Assembly (NCBI RefSeq): GCF_018449575.1
Contig: NZ_JAAVUT010000001.1
Coordinates: forward strand, 434,001 to 498,000
Reading direction: 5' to 3'
Origin: Sodalis sp. dw_96
GTDB lineage: Bacteria > Pseudomonadota > Gammaproteobacteria > Enterobacterales > Enterobacteriaceae
Length of the DNA: 64,000 nt
Made by a program: the position numbers and the translations under genes. Below, piece after piece: positions 39,094 through 48,112 of the stretch (positions are counted from its first letter, which is position 1; every line of letters begins with the position of its first letter). A model generated the notes under the pieces. That model saw only the letters and a program-made list of their open reading frames with translations. It was not told where the DNA came from and made no database searches.

Positions 39094-39370
39094 CATGGCG
39101 CGCTAGGCCCGCCATCACCCTACCTTGAACCGGGCATGTTAAAGCGAGCGCGTGTTAAAGAGAGCGCGTGTTAAAGGGAGAGCGCGTGTTAAAGGGAGAG
39201 CGTGCCAATGAGGTCGAATCGGGCGTGGTTTTTTCGCCCGACCGAGTGCCTCATGGCGCGCTAGGCCCGCCATCACCCTACCTTGAACCGGGCATGTTAA
39301 AGTGAGTGCGTGTTAAAGGGAGACCGTGTTTGCTGAGGCCGGGTCGAAGCGGGCGTGGTTTTCCCCCCCC
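39094..39370 (+). repeat. tandem array of dispersed repeat R1
   Basis: Two identical 51-base blocks (39094-39144 and 39252-39302) contain TAGGCCCGCCATCACC and GAACCGGGCATGTTAAAG. Between them lie three short units GAGCGCGTGTTAAAG (about 39145-39200) and a block with hairpin TCGGGCG/CGCCCGA (39219-39241). A third, partial copy ends near 39370. The same element appears inverted at 27450-27560. Confidence 0.85.
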
Positions 39371-39470
39371 GCCGGAGTAGCCGTCTTTCAAGTCAACAAC
39401 TTTGACAAGCTTTCACCCGATATTTTTATCCTATGGCGGCCGTTTATGCAGCACTTCAAGCCCAAACGCT

Positions 39471-39539
39471 GCCCGGTCAGGACAGGATGCTAGATCGTAA
39501 ACACGCCGTGAATACGTCCATGTAGGCTCGATCCGCGCC
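39471..39539 (-). repeat. dispersed repeat R2, inverted copy left of dgoD
   Basis: The reverse complement matches 45100-45168 along 69 bases with only a few mismatches (shared GGCGCGGATCGAGCCT and ACGGCGTGTTTACGATCT). The two copies face each other and enclose dgoD to dgoT. Confidence 0.85.
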
Positions 39540-39717
39540 ATCCCTGGCGCGGACGGTTTACTCTTCCAGCACCCTGTCCCTCCCCATTAACTTCATGCAC
39601 ATTGGCCAAATCGAACCCGTGCCCGCCATCACCGGACATACAACGAGCAGGTCCAGCCTTTTCCATAACGCTGATTTTTTAACTAGCTGCGCTGACCTCC
39701 CAGCGGATTTATCAAAG

Positions 39718-39761
39718 TGTGATCCGCATTGTAGTACAATATTAAATCATGGTGCTACAAT
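39718..39761. promoter_or_regulatory. DgoR-type operator 2 (before dgoD)
   Basis: ATTGTAGTACAAT at 39728-39740, preceded by TGTGATC and followed by GCTACAAT 26 bases after the core start. The layout is the same as operator 1. It ends about 60 bases before dgoD and would give the separated dgoD its own DgoR-controlled promoter. Confidence 0.85.
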
Positions 39762-39821
39762 CGAAGCCATAATAGAACCAACAGCTAACGCATGCCGTTA
39801 TTGGCTTAGAAGGAAAAGAAA

Positions 39822-40970
39822 ATGAAAGTAACAAAGCTGACCACCTACCGCCTGCCGCCGCGCTGGATGTTTCTCAAGGTGGAAACCGACGAAGGCATTA
39901 CCGGGTGGGGCGAACCGGTGATTGAAGGACGTGCGCGCACGGTGGAAGCGGCGGTGCATGAACTTTCCGAATACGTTATCGGCAAGGATCCGGCACGCAT
40001 CAACGACATCTGGTCAACGCTTTATCGCGGCGGTTTTTATCGCGGCGGCCCCATCCTGATGAGCGCCATCGCCGGTATCGACCAGGCGCTATGGGATATC
40101 AAAGGCAAGGCGCTGGGGGTGCCGGTGTATCAACTGCTGGGAGGGTTGGTGCGTGACAAGATCAAAGCCTACAGCTGGGTAGGGGGGGATCGTCCCTCCG
40201 ACGTTATCGCCGGCATGAAAAAACTCACCGAAATCGGTTTTGATACCTTTAAGCTTAACGGCTGCGAGGAAATGGGCCTCATTGATAATTCGCGCAAAAT
40301 CGACGCCGCGGTGGCGGTGGCGGCCCAGGTGCGTGAAGCCATGGGGAACAGCGTGGAATTTGGACTGGATTTTCACGGCCGCGTAAATGCGCCCATGGCG
40401 AAGCTTCTGATCAAAGAGCTGGAACAGTACCGGCCGCTGTTTATCGAAGAGCCGGTATTGGCGGAGCAGGCGGAATACTACCCGCGCCTGGCGGCGCAAA
40501 CCGCCATTCCCATTGCCGCCGGCGAACGCATGTTCTCCCGTTATGAATTCAAACGCGTTCTGGCCAACGGCGGTCTGGCCATTGCCCAACCGGATCTTTC
40601 CCACGCCGGCGGCATTACCGAATGCCTGAAAATCGCCTCGATGGCCGAAGCCTATGACGTGGCGCTGGCGCCGCACTGCCCGCTGGGTCCCATTGCGCTG
40701 GCGTCCTGTTTGCACGTTGACTTTGTTTCCTATAACGCGGTATTGCAGGAGCAAAGTATGGGTATTCATTATAACCAGGGCGCTGAACTGCTGGATTACG
40801 TTATTAATAAAGACGACTTCAAAATGACGGACGGTTATTTTTATCCGTTAACCAAACCCGGACTGGGCGTGGAAATCAATGAACAGCTGGTTATTGAGCG
40901 CAGCAAAAACGCCGGCGACTGGCGTAACCCGGTATGGCGTTACCCTGACGGCGCGGTGGCGGAATGGTAA
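39822..40970 (+). CDS. dgoD: D-galactonate dehydratase DgoD
   Basis: Dehydrates D-galactonate to 2-keto-3-deoxygalactonate. An enolase-superfamily protein, very close to E. coli DgoD at the same 382 residues. The N-terminal cap reads [19 protein letters not shown]. Metal and catalytic positions lie in [20 protein letters not shown] and [21 protein letters not shown] and [17 protein letters not shown] close the barrel. Its own operator precedes it. Confidence 0.96.
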   Translation: MKVTKLTTYRLPPRWMFLKVETDEGITGWGEPVIEGRARTVEAAVHELSEYVIGKDPARINDIWSTLYRGGFYRGGPILMSAIAGIDQALWDIKGKALGVPVYQLLGGLVRDKIKAYSWVGGDRPSDVIAGMKKLTEIGFDTFKLNGCEEMGLIDNSRKIDAAVAVAAQVREAMGNSVEFGLDFHGRVNAPMAKLLIKELEQYRPLFIEEPVLAEQAEYYPRLAAQTAIPIAAGERMFSRYEFKRVLANGGLAIAQPDLSHAGGITECLKIASMAEAYDVALAPHCPLGPIALASCLHVDFVSYNAVLQEQSMGIHYNQGAELLDYVINKDDFKMTDGYFYPLTKPGLGVEINEQLVIERSKNAGDWRNPVWRYPDGAVAEW

Positions 40971-41159
40971 CCAACGCCGGGCGGCATTAATGTATTGATA
41001 CGGGATGGAATCCCACTACCTATGGGAAGCGGCCATACTGCTTATAGAGAATACCCACGGTTGGCCGCGGCATTAAAAAAATAGACCCTACTATAATTCG
41101 CCATGACCGATATAAGGCGTCCTATGCCTGCAATTCGGCCATAGCTAAAAGGTGATGAT

Positions 41160-42488
41160 ATGACTATCGATCTCGGCGCCTCGACTATCAGCAAGCTCAA
41201 TTTAAAAATTATCCCATTTATTATTATCTGCTATTTTATTTCCAATCTCGACAAGACCAATATTTCGGTAGCCGCATTACAGATGAATGCCGATCTGGGT
41301 TTGACCACCAGTATGTATGGGTTAGGGGTAGGGATGTTTTATATTTCCTACATTCTATTTGAAGTGCCGAGCAATATCATCATGACCCGGGTCGGCGCCA
41401 AACTCTGGATCGCCCGCATCATGATCACCTGGGGCCTGGTGAGTACCGGTATGGGGTTTGTCCATACCCCGACCCAGCTCTATATCATGCGATTTCTACT
41501 GGGTATGGCGGAAGCGGGCTTTGCTCCCGGTATTATTTATTATATTTCCTGCTGGTTCCCGAAAAGCAACCGGGCCAGGGCCATGTCATTCTTCTATATG
41601 GGTTCGGTACTGGCTTCCATTATCGGCCTGCCCATTTCCGGCAGCATACTGGGAATGCACGGCCTGGCCGATATCGCAGGCTGGCGCTGGCTGTTCTTTA
41701 TCGAGGGCACGCCGGCAGTGGTCATGGGCATTCTGGTGCTGTTCTACCTGTCGGATACTCCCGAAAAAGCCCAATGGCTGAGCGCTGAACAAAAAGGCTG
41801 GCTAAAGAACAAGCTGGAGCAAGATAACGCCGGCGCGGTGGTGGATAAAACCCATTCCTGGGGCAGCGCCTTCAAGAATAAAGTGGTGTGGCTGCTGAGC
41901 CTGGTGTGGTTCCTGCAGGCATTTTGCTCTATAGGGATCACGCTGTTTTTACCGCTGATACTCAAAAGCATGGCGGCGGACAAAAGCAACTTTGTTATTA
42001 GCCTGCTGGCGGCGGTGCCCTTTGTTTTTGCCTGCCTGTTTATGTACCTTAACGGCCGCCATTCCGATACCACTAAAGAGCGCGCCCTGCATCTGGGTGT
42101 CCCCCTGATTATCTCTGGCGTGTTATTGGCTGTTTCGATTTACTGCGCCAATGTATGGCTGGCCTATCTATTGCTGGTATTAACCGTCGGCTTTAATTTT
42201 GCCTTAACGCCGATATTCTGGGCGGTCACCACCGAAAAACTCACCGGTGTGGCGGCAGCGGCCTCCATTGCCTTTATCAACGCCATCGCCAACTTCGCCG
42301 GACTGGGCTTGCCCCCTCTGCTGGGAAAAATCAAAGACGTGACCAACAGCTACCATTACGGGCTGCTGATTATCGCCGTCGCGCTGATTATCGGCGGCAT
42401 CGTCGGTATATTTGTCGCCAGAACCCGGGCGCCGTCGGCGGAATACCCGCTTATCCAGGCTGCCGACAAACGCGCCCGCAGTCAATAA
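41160..42488 (+). CDS. MFS transporter, anion:cation symporter family
   Basis: A 442-residue twelve-helix transporter of the phthalate/hexuronate-type branch (NLDKTNISVAALQMNADLGL near the start, then GLGVGMFYISYILFEVPSN). AAAGGTGAT precedes the ATG. It is not DgoT, which lies at 43782; it is a divergent relative. It sits between dgoD and the hydroxyacid dehydrogenase with no operator of its own, so it is probably co-expressed with them. It may take up a second sugar acid or hydroxyacid. Confidence 0.85.
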   Translation: MTIDLGASTISKLNLKIIPFIIICYFISNLDKTNISVAALQMNADLGLTTSMYGLGVGMFYISYILFEVPSNIIMTRVGAKLWIARIMITWGLVSTGMGFVHTPTQLYIMRFLLGMAEAGFAPGIIYYISCWFPKSNRARAMSFFYMGSVLASIIGLPISGSILGMHGLADIAGWRWLFFIEGTPAVVMGILVLFYLSDTPEKAQWLSAEQKGWLKNKLEQDNAGAVVDKTHSWGSAFKNKVVWLLSLVWFLQAFCSIGITLFLPLILKSMAADKSNFVISLLAAVPFVFACLFMYLNGRHSDTTKERALHLGVPLIISGVLLAVSIYCANVWLAYLLLVLTVGFNFALTPIFWAVTTEKLTGVAAAASIAFINAIANFAGLGLPPLLGKIKDVTNSYHYGLLIIAVALIIGGIVGIFVARTRAPSAEYPLIQAADKRARSQ

Positions 42489-42582
42489 GGCGGGGCGGGA
42501 TGATAAAGGAATATACCGTGCCGGCACTTTGTCGACAAACTCATCATCAATTCTCTATAACATTTATTTTCAGGTAAATATT

Positions 42583-43521
42583 ATGACCTATTCCGTAATG
42601 AAAGCCGCAATGCTGCCCGACGCGCTGACTCGCCGCCTGGGGGAAAATTTCCAGATGGCGGACTATGCGCTGCTGACCGGACAGGACCGGCAGGTTTTAT
42701 CCCAACAGGCGCGCGTGCTGGTGGTCAACGGCGAATCGACGGTTACCGAGGACTTTATCGCCCGGTTTCCCGCCCTGGAGCTGATTGCGGTATTTGGCGT
42801 CGGTTATGACGGCGTGGATGTGGCGGCGGCCCAACGCCGCGGCATCCGGGTTTCCAATACCCCTGATGTGTTAACGGACGATGTGGCGGATATGGCGATG
42901 GGATTGATGCTGGCGGCTTCCCGGCAAATAGTCGGCGCCCAGCGGTTTATCGAGCAGGGCGGCTGGGACGATGGCGGTTATCCCTGGACCAAAAAGGTCT
43001 CAGGCGGGCGGCTCGGCATTGTCGGTATGGGACGTATCGGCCATGCCATCGCAAAACGCGCCGCCGCCTTTGATATGGTTATCGCCTATCACGATTACCG
43101 CCGGCAGCCGGACAGCCGGTGGCAATATTTTGACGCTATTGCTGAACTGGCCGCCGCAAGCGACTATTTGATGGTTTGCGTGAACGGCGGCGAGAAAACC
43201 CGCTCGCTTATTAACGCGCCCATCATGGCCGCGCTGGGGTCGGAGGGGATCCTGATCAATATCGCCCGGGGTACGGTGGTGGACGAAGCGGACCTGATTC
43301 AGGCGCTGGACAGCGGTGCTATCGGCGGGGCGGGGCTTGACGTGTTTTCCAATGAGCCCCATGTTCCGGCGGCGTTGTTCAATCGCCCCAATGTGGTGAT
43401 AACGCCCCATATGTCCAGCGCGACCCATGCCACCCGCAAAGCAATGTCGGATTTGGTGTTTGATAATGTCGCCGCTTATTTAGCTGGCCGGCCGCTGCTA
43501 TCGCCGGTGGCGCCTTATTAA
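42583..43521 (+). CDS. D-isomer-specific 2-hydroxyacid dehydrogenase
   Basis: A 312-residue NAD(P)-dependent reductase of the GhrB/hydroxypyruvate reductase kind. It shows the substrate loop VFGVGYDGVDVAAA, the Rossmann motif LGIVGMGRIGHAIAKR, the catalytic Arg in NIARGTVVDEADL, the Glu in DVFSNEPHVP and the His in ITPHMSSAT. The ATG at 42583 follows CAGGT; a longer start is inside the previous gene. Co-location with dgo genes suggests reduction of a 2-keto sugar acid or tartronate semialdehyde-like intermediate, but this is inferred. Confidence 0.88.
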   Translation: MTYSVMKAAMLPDALTRRLGENFQMADYALLTGQDRQVLSQQARVLVVNGESTVTEDFIARFPALELIAVFGVGYDGVDVAAAQRRGIRVSNTPDVLTDDVADMAMGLMLAASRQIVGAQRFIEQGGWDDGGYPWTKKVSGGRLGIVGMGRIGHAIAKRAAAFDMVIAYHDYRRQPDSRWQYFDAIAELAAASDYLMVCVNGGEKTRSLINAPIMAALGSEGILINIARGTVVDEADLIQALDSGAIGGAGLDVFSNEPHVPAALFNRPNVVITPHMSSATHATRKAMSDLVFDNVAAYLAGRPLLSPVAPY

Positions 43522-43543
43522 TCCGGGAGCCGCATAGCGAAAA

Positions 43544-43587
43544 TGTGATCCGCATTGTAGTACAATAATAATAAATAGCGCTACAAT
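43544..43587. promoter_or_regulatory. DgoR-type operator 3 (before dgoT)
   Basis: ATTGTAGTACAAT at 43554-43566 with TGTGATC before it and GCTACAAT 26 bases after the core start. Same spacing as the other two sites. It lies about 200 bases before dgoT and just after the hydroxyacid dehydrogenase stop. Confidence 0.85.
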
Positions 43588-43781
43588 AACGACAATATAA
43601 TGTCTCTTTTCCCGGCTATAAGTATCGATAATGTCGGTACGGATTAGCAATAGAGACTTCAGGATAACGGTGAAATAACGATGCGTAAATAAACGCAGAG
43701 GATACTTTTGCTCTAAGAAAATTGGCGGTTTATTTTCCGCCGTTCCCTACCTATTTCCTTTGCATCAACAGGATGAACGAG

Positions 43782-45071
43782 ATGGATATTTCTATTACCG
43801 CGGCACCGACCAAAAGGCGTTATTTGACGCTGCTGATGATCTTTATTACGGTGGTGATCTGTTACGTTGACCGCGCCAACCTGGCTGTGGCATCGGCGCA
43901 TATTCAGCAGGAATTCGGCATTGATAAGGCCCGAATGGGATATATATTTTCGGCCTTTGCCTGGACCTATACGATTTGCCAGATACCCGGCGGCTGGTTT
44001 CTTGATCGCGTAGGATCGAAGATGACCTATTTTATCGCCATCTTCGGCTGGTCGTTAGCCACCCTAGGGCAGGGATTCACCCATGGTTTAACCGCCTTGC
44101 TCGGTCTGCGGGCCATTACCGGCATGTTTGAAGCCCCGGCTTTCCCCACCAATAACCGCATGGTTACCAGCTGGTTTCCGGAACAGGAGCGTGCTTCCGC
44201 CGTCGGCTTTTTTACCTCAGGCCAGTTTGTCGGCCTGGCTTTTCTGACCCCGTTGCTGATTTGGATCCAGGAAATGCTCAGCTGGCATTGGGTCTTTATC
44301 ATCACCGGCGCCATCGGGCTTATCTGGTCGATTATCTGGCACTTTGTTTACCAGTCCCCCAGAAAGAGCAAAGGCATTAACGCCGCGGAGCTGAACTATA
44401 TCGCCGCCGGCGGCGGCATGATTGACGGCGACGCGCCGAGCGAAAAGAAAATGCGCACCCCCATGTCCGCCGCCGATTGGAAGCTGGTTTTCAACCGTAA
44501 GCTGGTGGGGGTGTATCTCGGCCAATTTGCCGTGACGTCCACGTTGTGGTTCTTTTTAACCTGGTTCCCCAATTATTTGACGCAGGAAAAGCATATCGGC
44601 GCGCTCACCGCCGGTTTCATGACCACGGTACCTTTCCTGGCCGCTTTCTTTGGCGTGCTGCTGTCGGGTATTTTCGCCGATCGCATGGTAAAAAGCGGGA
44701 AATCCATCGGTTTTGCCCGTAAAACGCCGATTATCTGCGGCTTGCTGCTCTCCACCTGCATTATGGGCGCCAACTATACCAATGATCCGGTCTGGATTAT
44801 GGTGCTGATGGCGCTGGCCTTCTTCGGCAACGGCTTCGCGTCCATTACCTGGTCGCTGGTCTCGTCGCTGGCGCCGCTGCGGCTTATCGGCCTCACCGGC
44901 GGCGTATTCAACTTTGTCGGCGGACTGGGCGGCATCACCGTACCACTGGTGGTGGGCTATCTGGCGCAGGATTATGGATTTTCGCCGGCGCTGATTTATA
45001 TCGCCGTGGTAGCCCTGCTGGGGGCGCTGTCGTATATTTGCCTGGTGGGTGAGGTTAAACGCGTCGGCTGA
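43782..45071 (+). CDS. dgoT: D-galactonate transporter DgoT
   Basis: Proton-coupled D-galactonate importer of the major facilitator superfamily. The sequence follows E. coli DgoT closely: [55 protein letters not shown] and [20 protein letters not shown]. The ATG at 43782 has AGGA upstream and gives about 429 residues; earlier in-frame starts have no good ribosome binding site. A separate operator (43544-43587) drives it. Confidence 0.95.
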   Translation: MDISITAAPTKRRYLTLLMIFITVVICYVDRANLAVASAHIQQEFGIDKARMGYIFSAFAWTYTICQIPGGWFLDRVGSKMTYFIAIFGWSLATLGQGFTHGLTALLGLRAITGMFEAPAFPTNNRMVTSWFPEQERASAVGFFTSGQFVGLAFLTPLLIWIQEMLSWHWVFIITGAIGLIWSIIWHFVYQSPRKSKGINAAELNYIAAGGGMIDGDAPSEKKMRTPMSAADWKLVFNRKLVGVYLGQFAVTSTLWFFLTWFPNYLTQEKHIGALTAGFMTTVPFLAAFFGVLLSGIFADRMVKSGKSIGFARKTPIICGLLLSTCIMGANYTNDPVWIMVLMALAFFGNGFASITWSLVSSLAPLRLIGLTGGVFNFVGGLGGITVPLVVGYLAQDYGFSPALIYIAVVALLGALSYICLVGEVKRVG

Positions 45072-45099
45072 TGACTGTTTCGGAGTCTACGCCATGGAC

Positions 45100-45168
45100 G
45101 GCGCGGATCGAGCCTCCCTGGACGGATTTACGGCGTGTTTACGATCTGGCATCCTGTCCAGACCGGGC
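45100..45168 (+). repeat. dispersed repeat R2, direct copy right of dgoT
   Basis: A 69-base match to the reverse complement of 39471-39539. The sequence just after it (GGGCACTTTGTCAGCA) recurs in part near 27583-27600 next to the R1 copy there, so the full element may be longer than 69 bases. Confidence 0.85.
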
Positions 45169-45220
45169 ACTTTGTCAGCAAATTCATACGCCATTGAATG
45201 GTGAATGCGGGCCAGCGATG

Positions 45221-45247
45221 CGATCGGGCGGTAAATCAGCCCGATCG
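45221..45247. terminator. hairpin between convergent dgoT and dppA
   Basis: CGATCGGGC (45221-45229) and GCCCGATCG (45239-45247) are perfect inverted 9-base arms around a 9-base loop, followed on the plus strand by TTT. It lies just past the dppA stop and can serve both converging genes. Confidence 0.6.
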
Positions 45248-45253
45248 TTTCAA

Positions 45254-46840
45254 TTACTCCAGTGAGACGATTTCAAAATGATGTTTGCGATCGACGATAT
45301 AGCCTTTCACTTCCTTGCGTATCGGTTCATAAACGGTGGAATGCGCAATAAGCAGCGCCGGGGCCTGATCGTGCATAATGACCTGGGCCTGTTGGTAGAG
45401 CGCGGCGCGTTTCTGTTGGTCTGACTCGACGCGCGCGCTCTGGATAACGTCTTCAAACGGCTTATAGCACCATTTGGAATAGTTGGAGCCGTTTTGCGCG
45501 GCATCACAGCCGAATAACGTGGCGAAGAAGTTATCCGGATCGCCGTTATCGCCGGTCCAGCCCGCCATCATGGTCTGATGTTCGCCGTTTTTGGCCCGCT
45601 TCAAATATTCACCCCATTCGTAGGTCACTATCTGGGCCTTAACGCCGATTTTTGCCCAGTCAGACTGGATCAGTTCCGCCATCCGGCGCGCGTTGGGATT
45701 ATAAGGACGCTGTACCGGCATGGCCCAGAGGTCGATGGCGAACCCCTGCGGCAGACCCGCTTCTTTCAATAATTTCCGGGCTTTAGCCGGATCGTAAGGA
45801 AAATCCTGCACTCGGTCGTTATAACCCCACATGATTGGAGGGATCAAATTTTTCGCCGCCTGTCCGCCGCCCAGATACACGGCGTTAATAATGGCTTTCT
45901 TGTCCACCGCCAAAATCAACGCTTGCCTTACTTTCAGCTGATCCAGCGGTTTTTTCTGCACGTTAAATGATAAATAGCCGACGTTCAGGCCCGGTTGTTC
46001 TTTTACGACGATATTTTTATCCGCCCGCATTTTGGCGATATCCGCCGGATTGGGGAAGGACATCACCTGGCATTCATTCTTTTGCAGCTTGGCGTAGCGT
46101 ATGGAGGCATCCGGCGTAATGGAAAATACCAGATGGTCAATTTTAGGCTTATCGCCCCAGTAACCATCAAACGCTTTGTACAGAATCTTAGAGTCTTTTT
46201 GGTATTGCACCAATTGGAAGGGGCCGGTACCGATGGGCTGCAAATCCACTTTCTCCGGCGTCCCCGCCCTAAGCATAGCATCGGCATAGTCGGCGGAGAT
46301 AATGGAGGCAAAATCCATCGCCAGGTCAGCCAGAAATGGCGACTCTGGTCGGGTTAAAACAAAACGGACGGTATAATCATCGATTTTTTCTATTTTACTG
46401 ATTAATTTGTCCAACCCCATGCCCTGAAAATAGGGGTAACTTCCCCCGGAAACCTTGTGGTAAGGGTTATCACTGTCTTTTTGGCGGTTGAAGGTAAACA
46501 CAATATCATCGGCGTTAAAATCACGTTTAGGGGTAAAATCCGCGTTACTCTGCCATTTTACGCCATGGCGTAAATGAAAGGTGTAGGTTTTATTATCGTT
46601 GCTGATATCCCATTTTTCCGCCAATCCCGGCTGAATGTCGGTGGTGCCTACTTTGAATTGCACAATACGATTATAAATCGGTATGGAGCTGGCATCATAG
46701 GTCGTGCCCGAGGTAAATAATTGCGGATTAAATCCCTCGGGAGAGCCTTCCGAACAATAAACCAACGTTTTTGCGGCAAGACTTGATGAAAAAAGTATCA
46801 ATCCCAATTTAATAGCGGTATTTATCAAGCTGAATTTCAC
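45254..46840 (-). CDS. dppA: periplasmic dipeptide-binding protein DppA
   Basis: Periplasmic receptor for dipeptides (and haem in E. coli). The mature part begins AKTLVYCSEGSPEGFNPQLF and stays close to E. coli DppA to the end (KGYIVDRKHHFEIVSLE). The GTG at 46840 follows GAGG and opens the signal peptide VKFSLINTAIKLGLILFSSS; the longer upstream start is rejected. No dppBCDF follows, so the rest of the transporter must be elsewhere. A diverged paralogue is at 642-2240. Confidence 0.92.
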   Translation of the reverse strand: MKFSLINTAIKLGLILFSSSLAAKTLVYCSEGSPEGFNPQLFTSGTTYDASSIPIYNRIVQFKVGTTDIQPGLAEKWDISNDNKTYTFHLRHGVKWQSNADFTPKRDFNADDIVFTFNRQKDSDNPYHKVSGGSYPYFQGMGLDKLISKIEKIDDYTVRFVLTRPESPFLADLAMDFASIISADYADAMLRAGTPEKVDLQPIGTGPFQLVQYQKDSKILYKAFDGYWGDKPKIDHLVFSITPDASIRYAKLQKNECQVMSFPNPADIAKMRADKNIVVKEQPGLNVGYLSFNVQKKPLDQLKVRQALILAVDKKAIINAVYLGGGQAAKNLIPPIMWGYNDRVQDFPYDPAKARKLLKEAGLPQGFAIDLWAMPVQRPYNPNARRMAELIQSDWAKIGVKAQIVTYEWGEYLKRAKNGEHQTMMAGWTGDNGDPDNFFATLFGCDAAQNGSNYSKWCYKPFEDVIQSARVESDQQKRAALYQQAQVIMHDQAPALLIAHSTVYEPIRKEVKGYIVDRKHHFEIVSLE

Positions 46841-47129
46841 TGAGCACCTCGGTGGTTTCGGATACGTTTTTGAACATGTCCAAGGCAGGGGGTAAAAAAC
46901 TAACAATAACGCCAGAACGGGTCAAAGAACTATTCCTGCTGCGTTAATACATAAAGTGGGATAAGAATTTTCATCAAATAAAAATAGAACCGGGATCAAA
47001 TCATGTTAAGTCAGTGTGTTAATATGCTGTTTATAAGTAAGGCGCGGTTTGTTAACCTCTTTAAGGTTGAATAAATTCTCACTAAATTTCAAATAGAAAA
47101 TCAATAAAATTATCAGATTAGGATTCGCA

Positions 47130-47969
47130 ATGGCAATATTGATGGGTTTGCTTTCAGCGCTTTGCTGGGGTGGGACGGATTTTTTGGCGGGTTCCGCCGC
47201 CCGAAAGATCGGTGTTTACAAATCGCTGTTTTTCAGCCAAATTTTCGGTCTTCTGCTGCTTTCCGTCATAGTGCTGTACTCTTATGACCCCGTAAAACCG
47301 AGCGTCGGGAGTTTGTCGATATGTATCGCGGCCTCTGCTTGTAATCTTCTTGCCATGGTCTTTTTATTGAAGGCTCTGGCTATTGGCAAAGCAGCCATTG
47401 TTGCTCCTATAGCCTCTCTTTACGGCGCCATAACGACGCTGCTTTCTCTCCTGTCCGGTAATCCGCTCACCCCATTGATCCTGTTCAGCTTGGTTTTATG
47501 CGTGCTGGGCGCCTGCCTGACAAGTATTCCCAAATCAAGGGATGGTAAACGAGAATCTCCGGCATCCATTATATATGCATTCCTTTCTTCAATCATGTTT
47601 GGCGTGGGATTTTGGCTACAGGGTGAGTTTGCGGTGCATGCTTTTGGCGTTATCAATGCCCTATGGATTTATTATTGTACCGCAGTGGTAATCCTATTCA
47701 TTTTTTTATGCGTAAAAAGAGATTTCGCCACTCCGCCCGCGTCTTTATTATCATTAATTTTCTCAATCAGCTTTTTTAGCCTGGTGGGTTTTTTCTCATT
47801 GGCCTACGGGGCAAAGTTAGGGCATGTGGCCATAGTGACCGTTTTAAGTTCATTGGCCAGCGGGGTCACCGCGCTTTTGGGCTTTATCATACGAGGAGAG
47901 CGTCTCAGTAAATTGCAGGGGATAGGATTGATGGTAATCATTACCGGTGTCATGCTGCTCAAAGTGTAG
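47130..47969 (+). CDS. EamA/DMT-family transporter
   Basis: A 279-residue integral-membrane protein with ten hydrophobic helices in two EamA-like halves (first helix LMGLLSALCWGGTDFLAG; second half near IYAFLSSIMFGVGFWLQGEF; last helix LQGIGLMVIITGVMLL). Drug/metabolite transporter family, probably an exporter of amino acids or other metabolites. TAGGA precedes the ATG. It is divergent from dppA with about 290 AT-rich bases between them. No substrate can be assigned. Confidence 0.85.
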   Translation: MAILMGLLSALCWGGTDFLAGSAARKIGVYKSLFFSQIFGLLLLSVIVLYSYDPVKPSVGSLSICIAASACNLLAMVFLLKALAIGKAAIVAPIASLYGAITTLLSLLSGNPLTPLILFSLVLCVLGACLTSIPKSRDGKRESPASIIYAFLSSIMFGVGFWLQGEFAVHAFGVINALWIYYCTAVVILFIFLCVKRDFATPPASLLSLIFSISFFSLVGFFSLAYGAKLGHVAIVTVLSSLASGVTALLGFIIRGERLSKLQGIGLMVIITGVMLLKV

Positions 47970-48112
47970 ACTCGCCAACCCTCTTTTAGCTTTTCCCCCC
48001 GCGCATCCGTTATTTATAACCGGCCGCCGATAGACTATCATGCTGCGAATTCCTGGCCCGGCTCATGTTGGCTGAGGGCGTTTGCGTCGACGTATTGGTT
48101 TGATCGGAAATA

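Larger units (their letters stand above)
39084..39821. other. repeat-rich spacer between dgoA and dgoD
   Basis: This 738-base region has no gene. It contains an R1 repeat array (39094-39370), an inverted copy of repeat R2 (39471-39539) and the dgoD operator (39718-39761). Between R2 and the operator the sequence is ordinary. E. coli has no spacer at this point, so the region was probably inserted or expanded by repeats. Confidence 0.75.

Noticed and set aside
39094-39370. CRISPR array
   Set aside because: The repeated blocks are unevenly spaced, the spacers are themselves repeats, and no cas gene is near.
42526-42560. Further copy of the R2 tail
   Set aside because: Only about 20 bases resemble CACTTTGTCAGCAAA; the R2 body is missing and chance similarity is possible.
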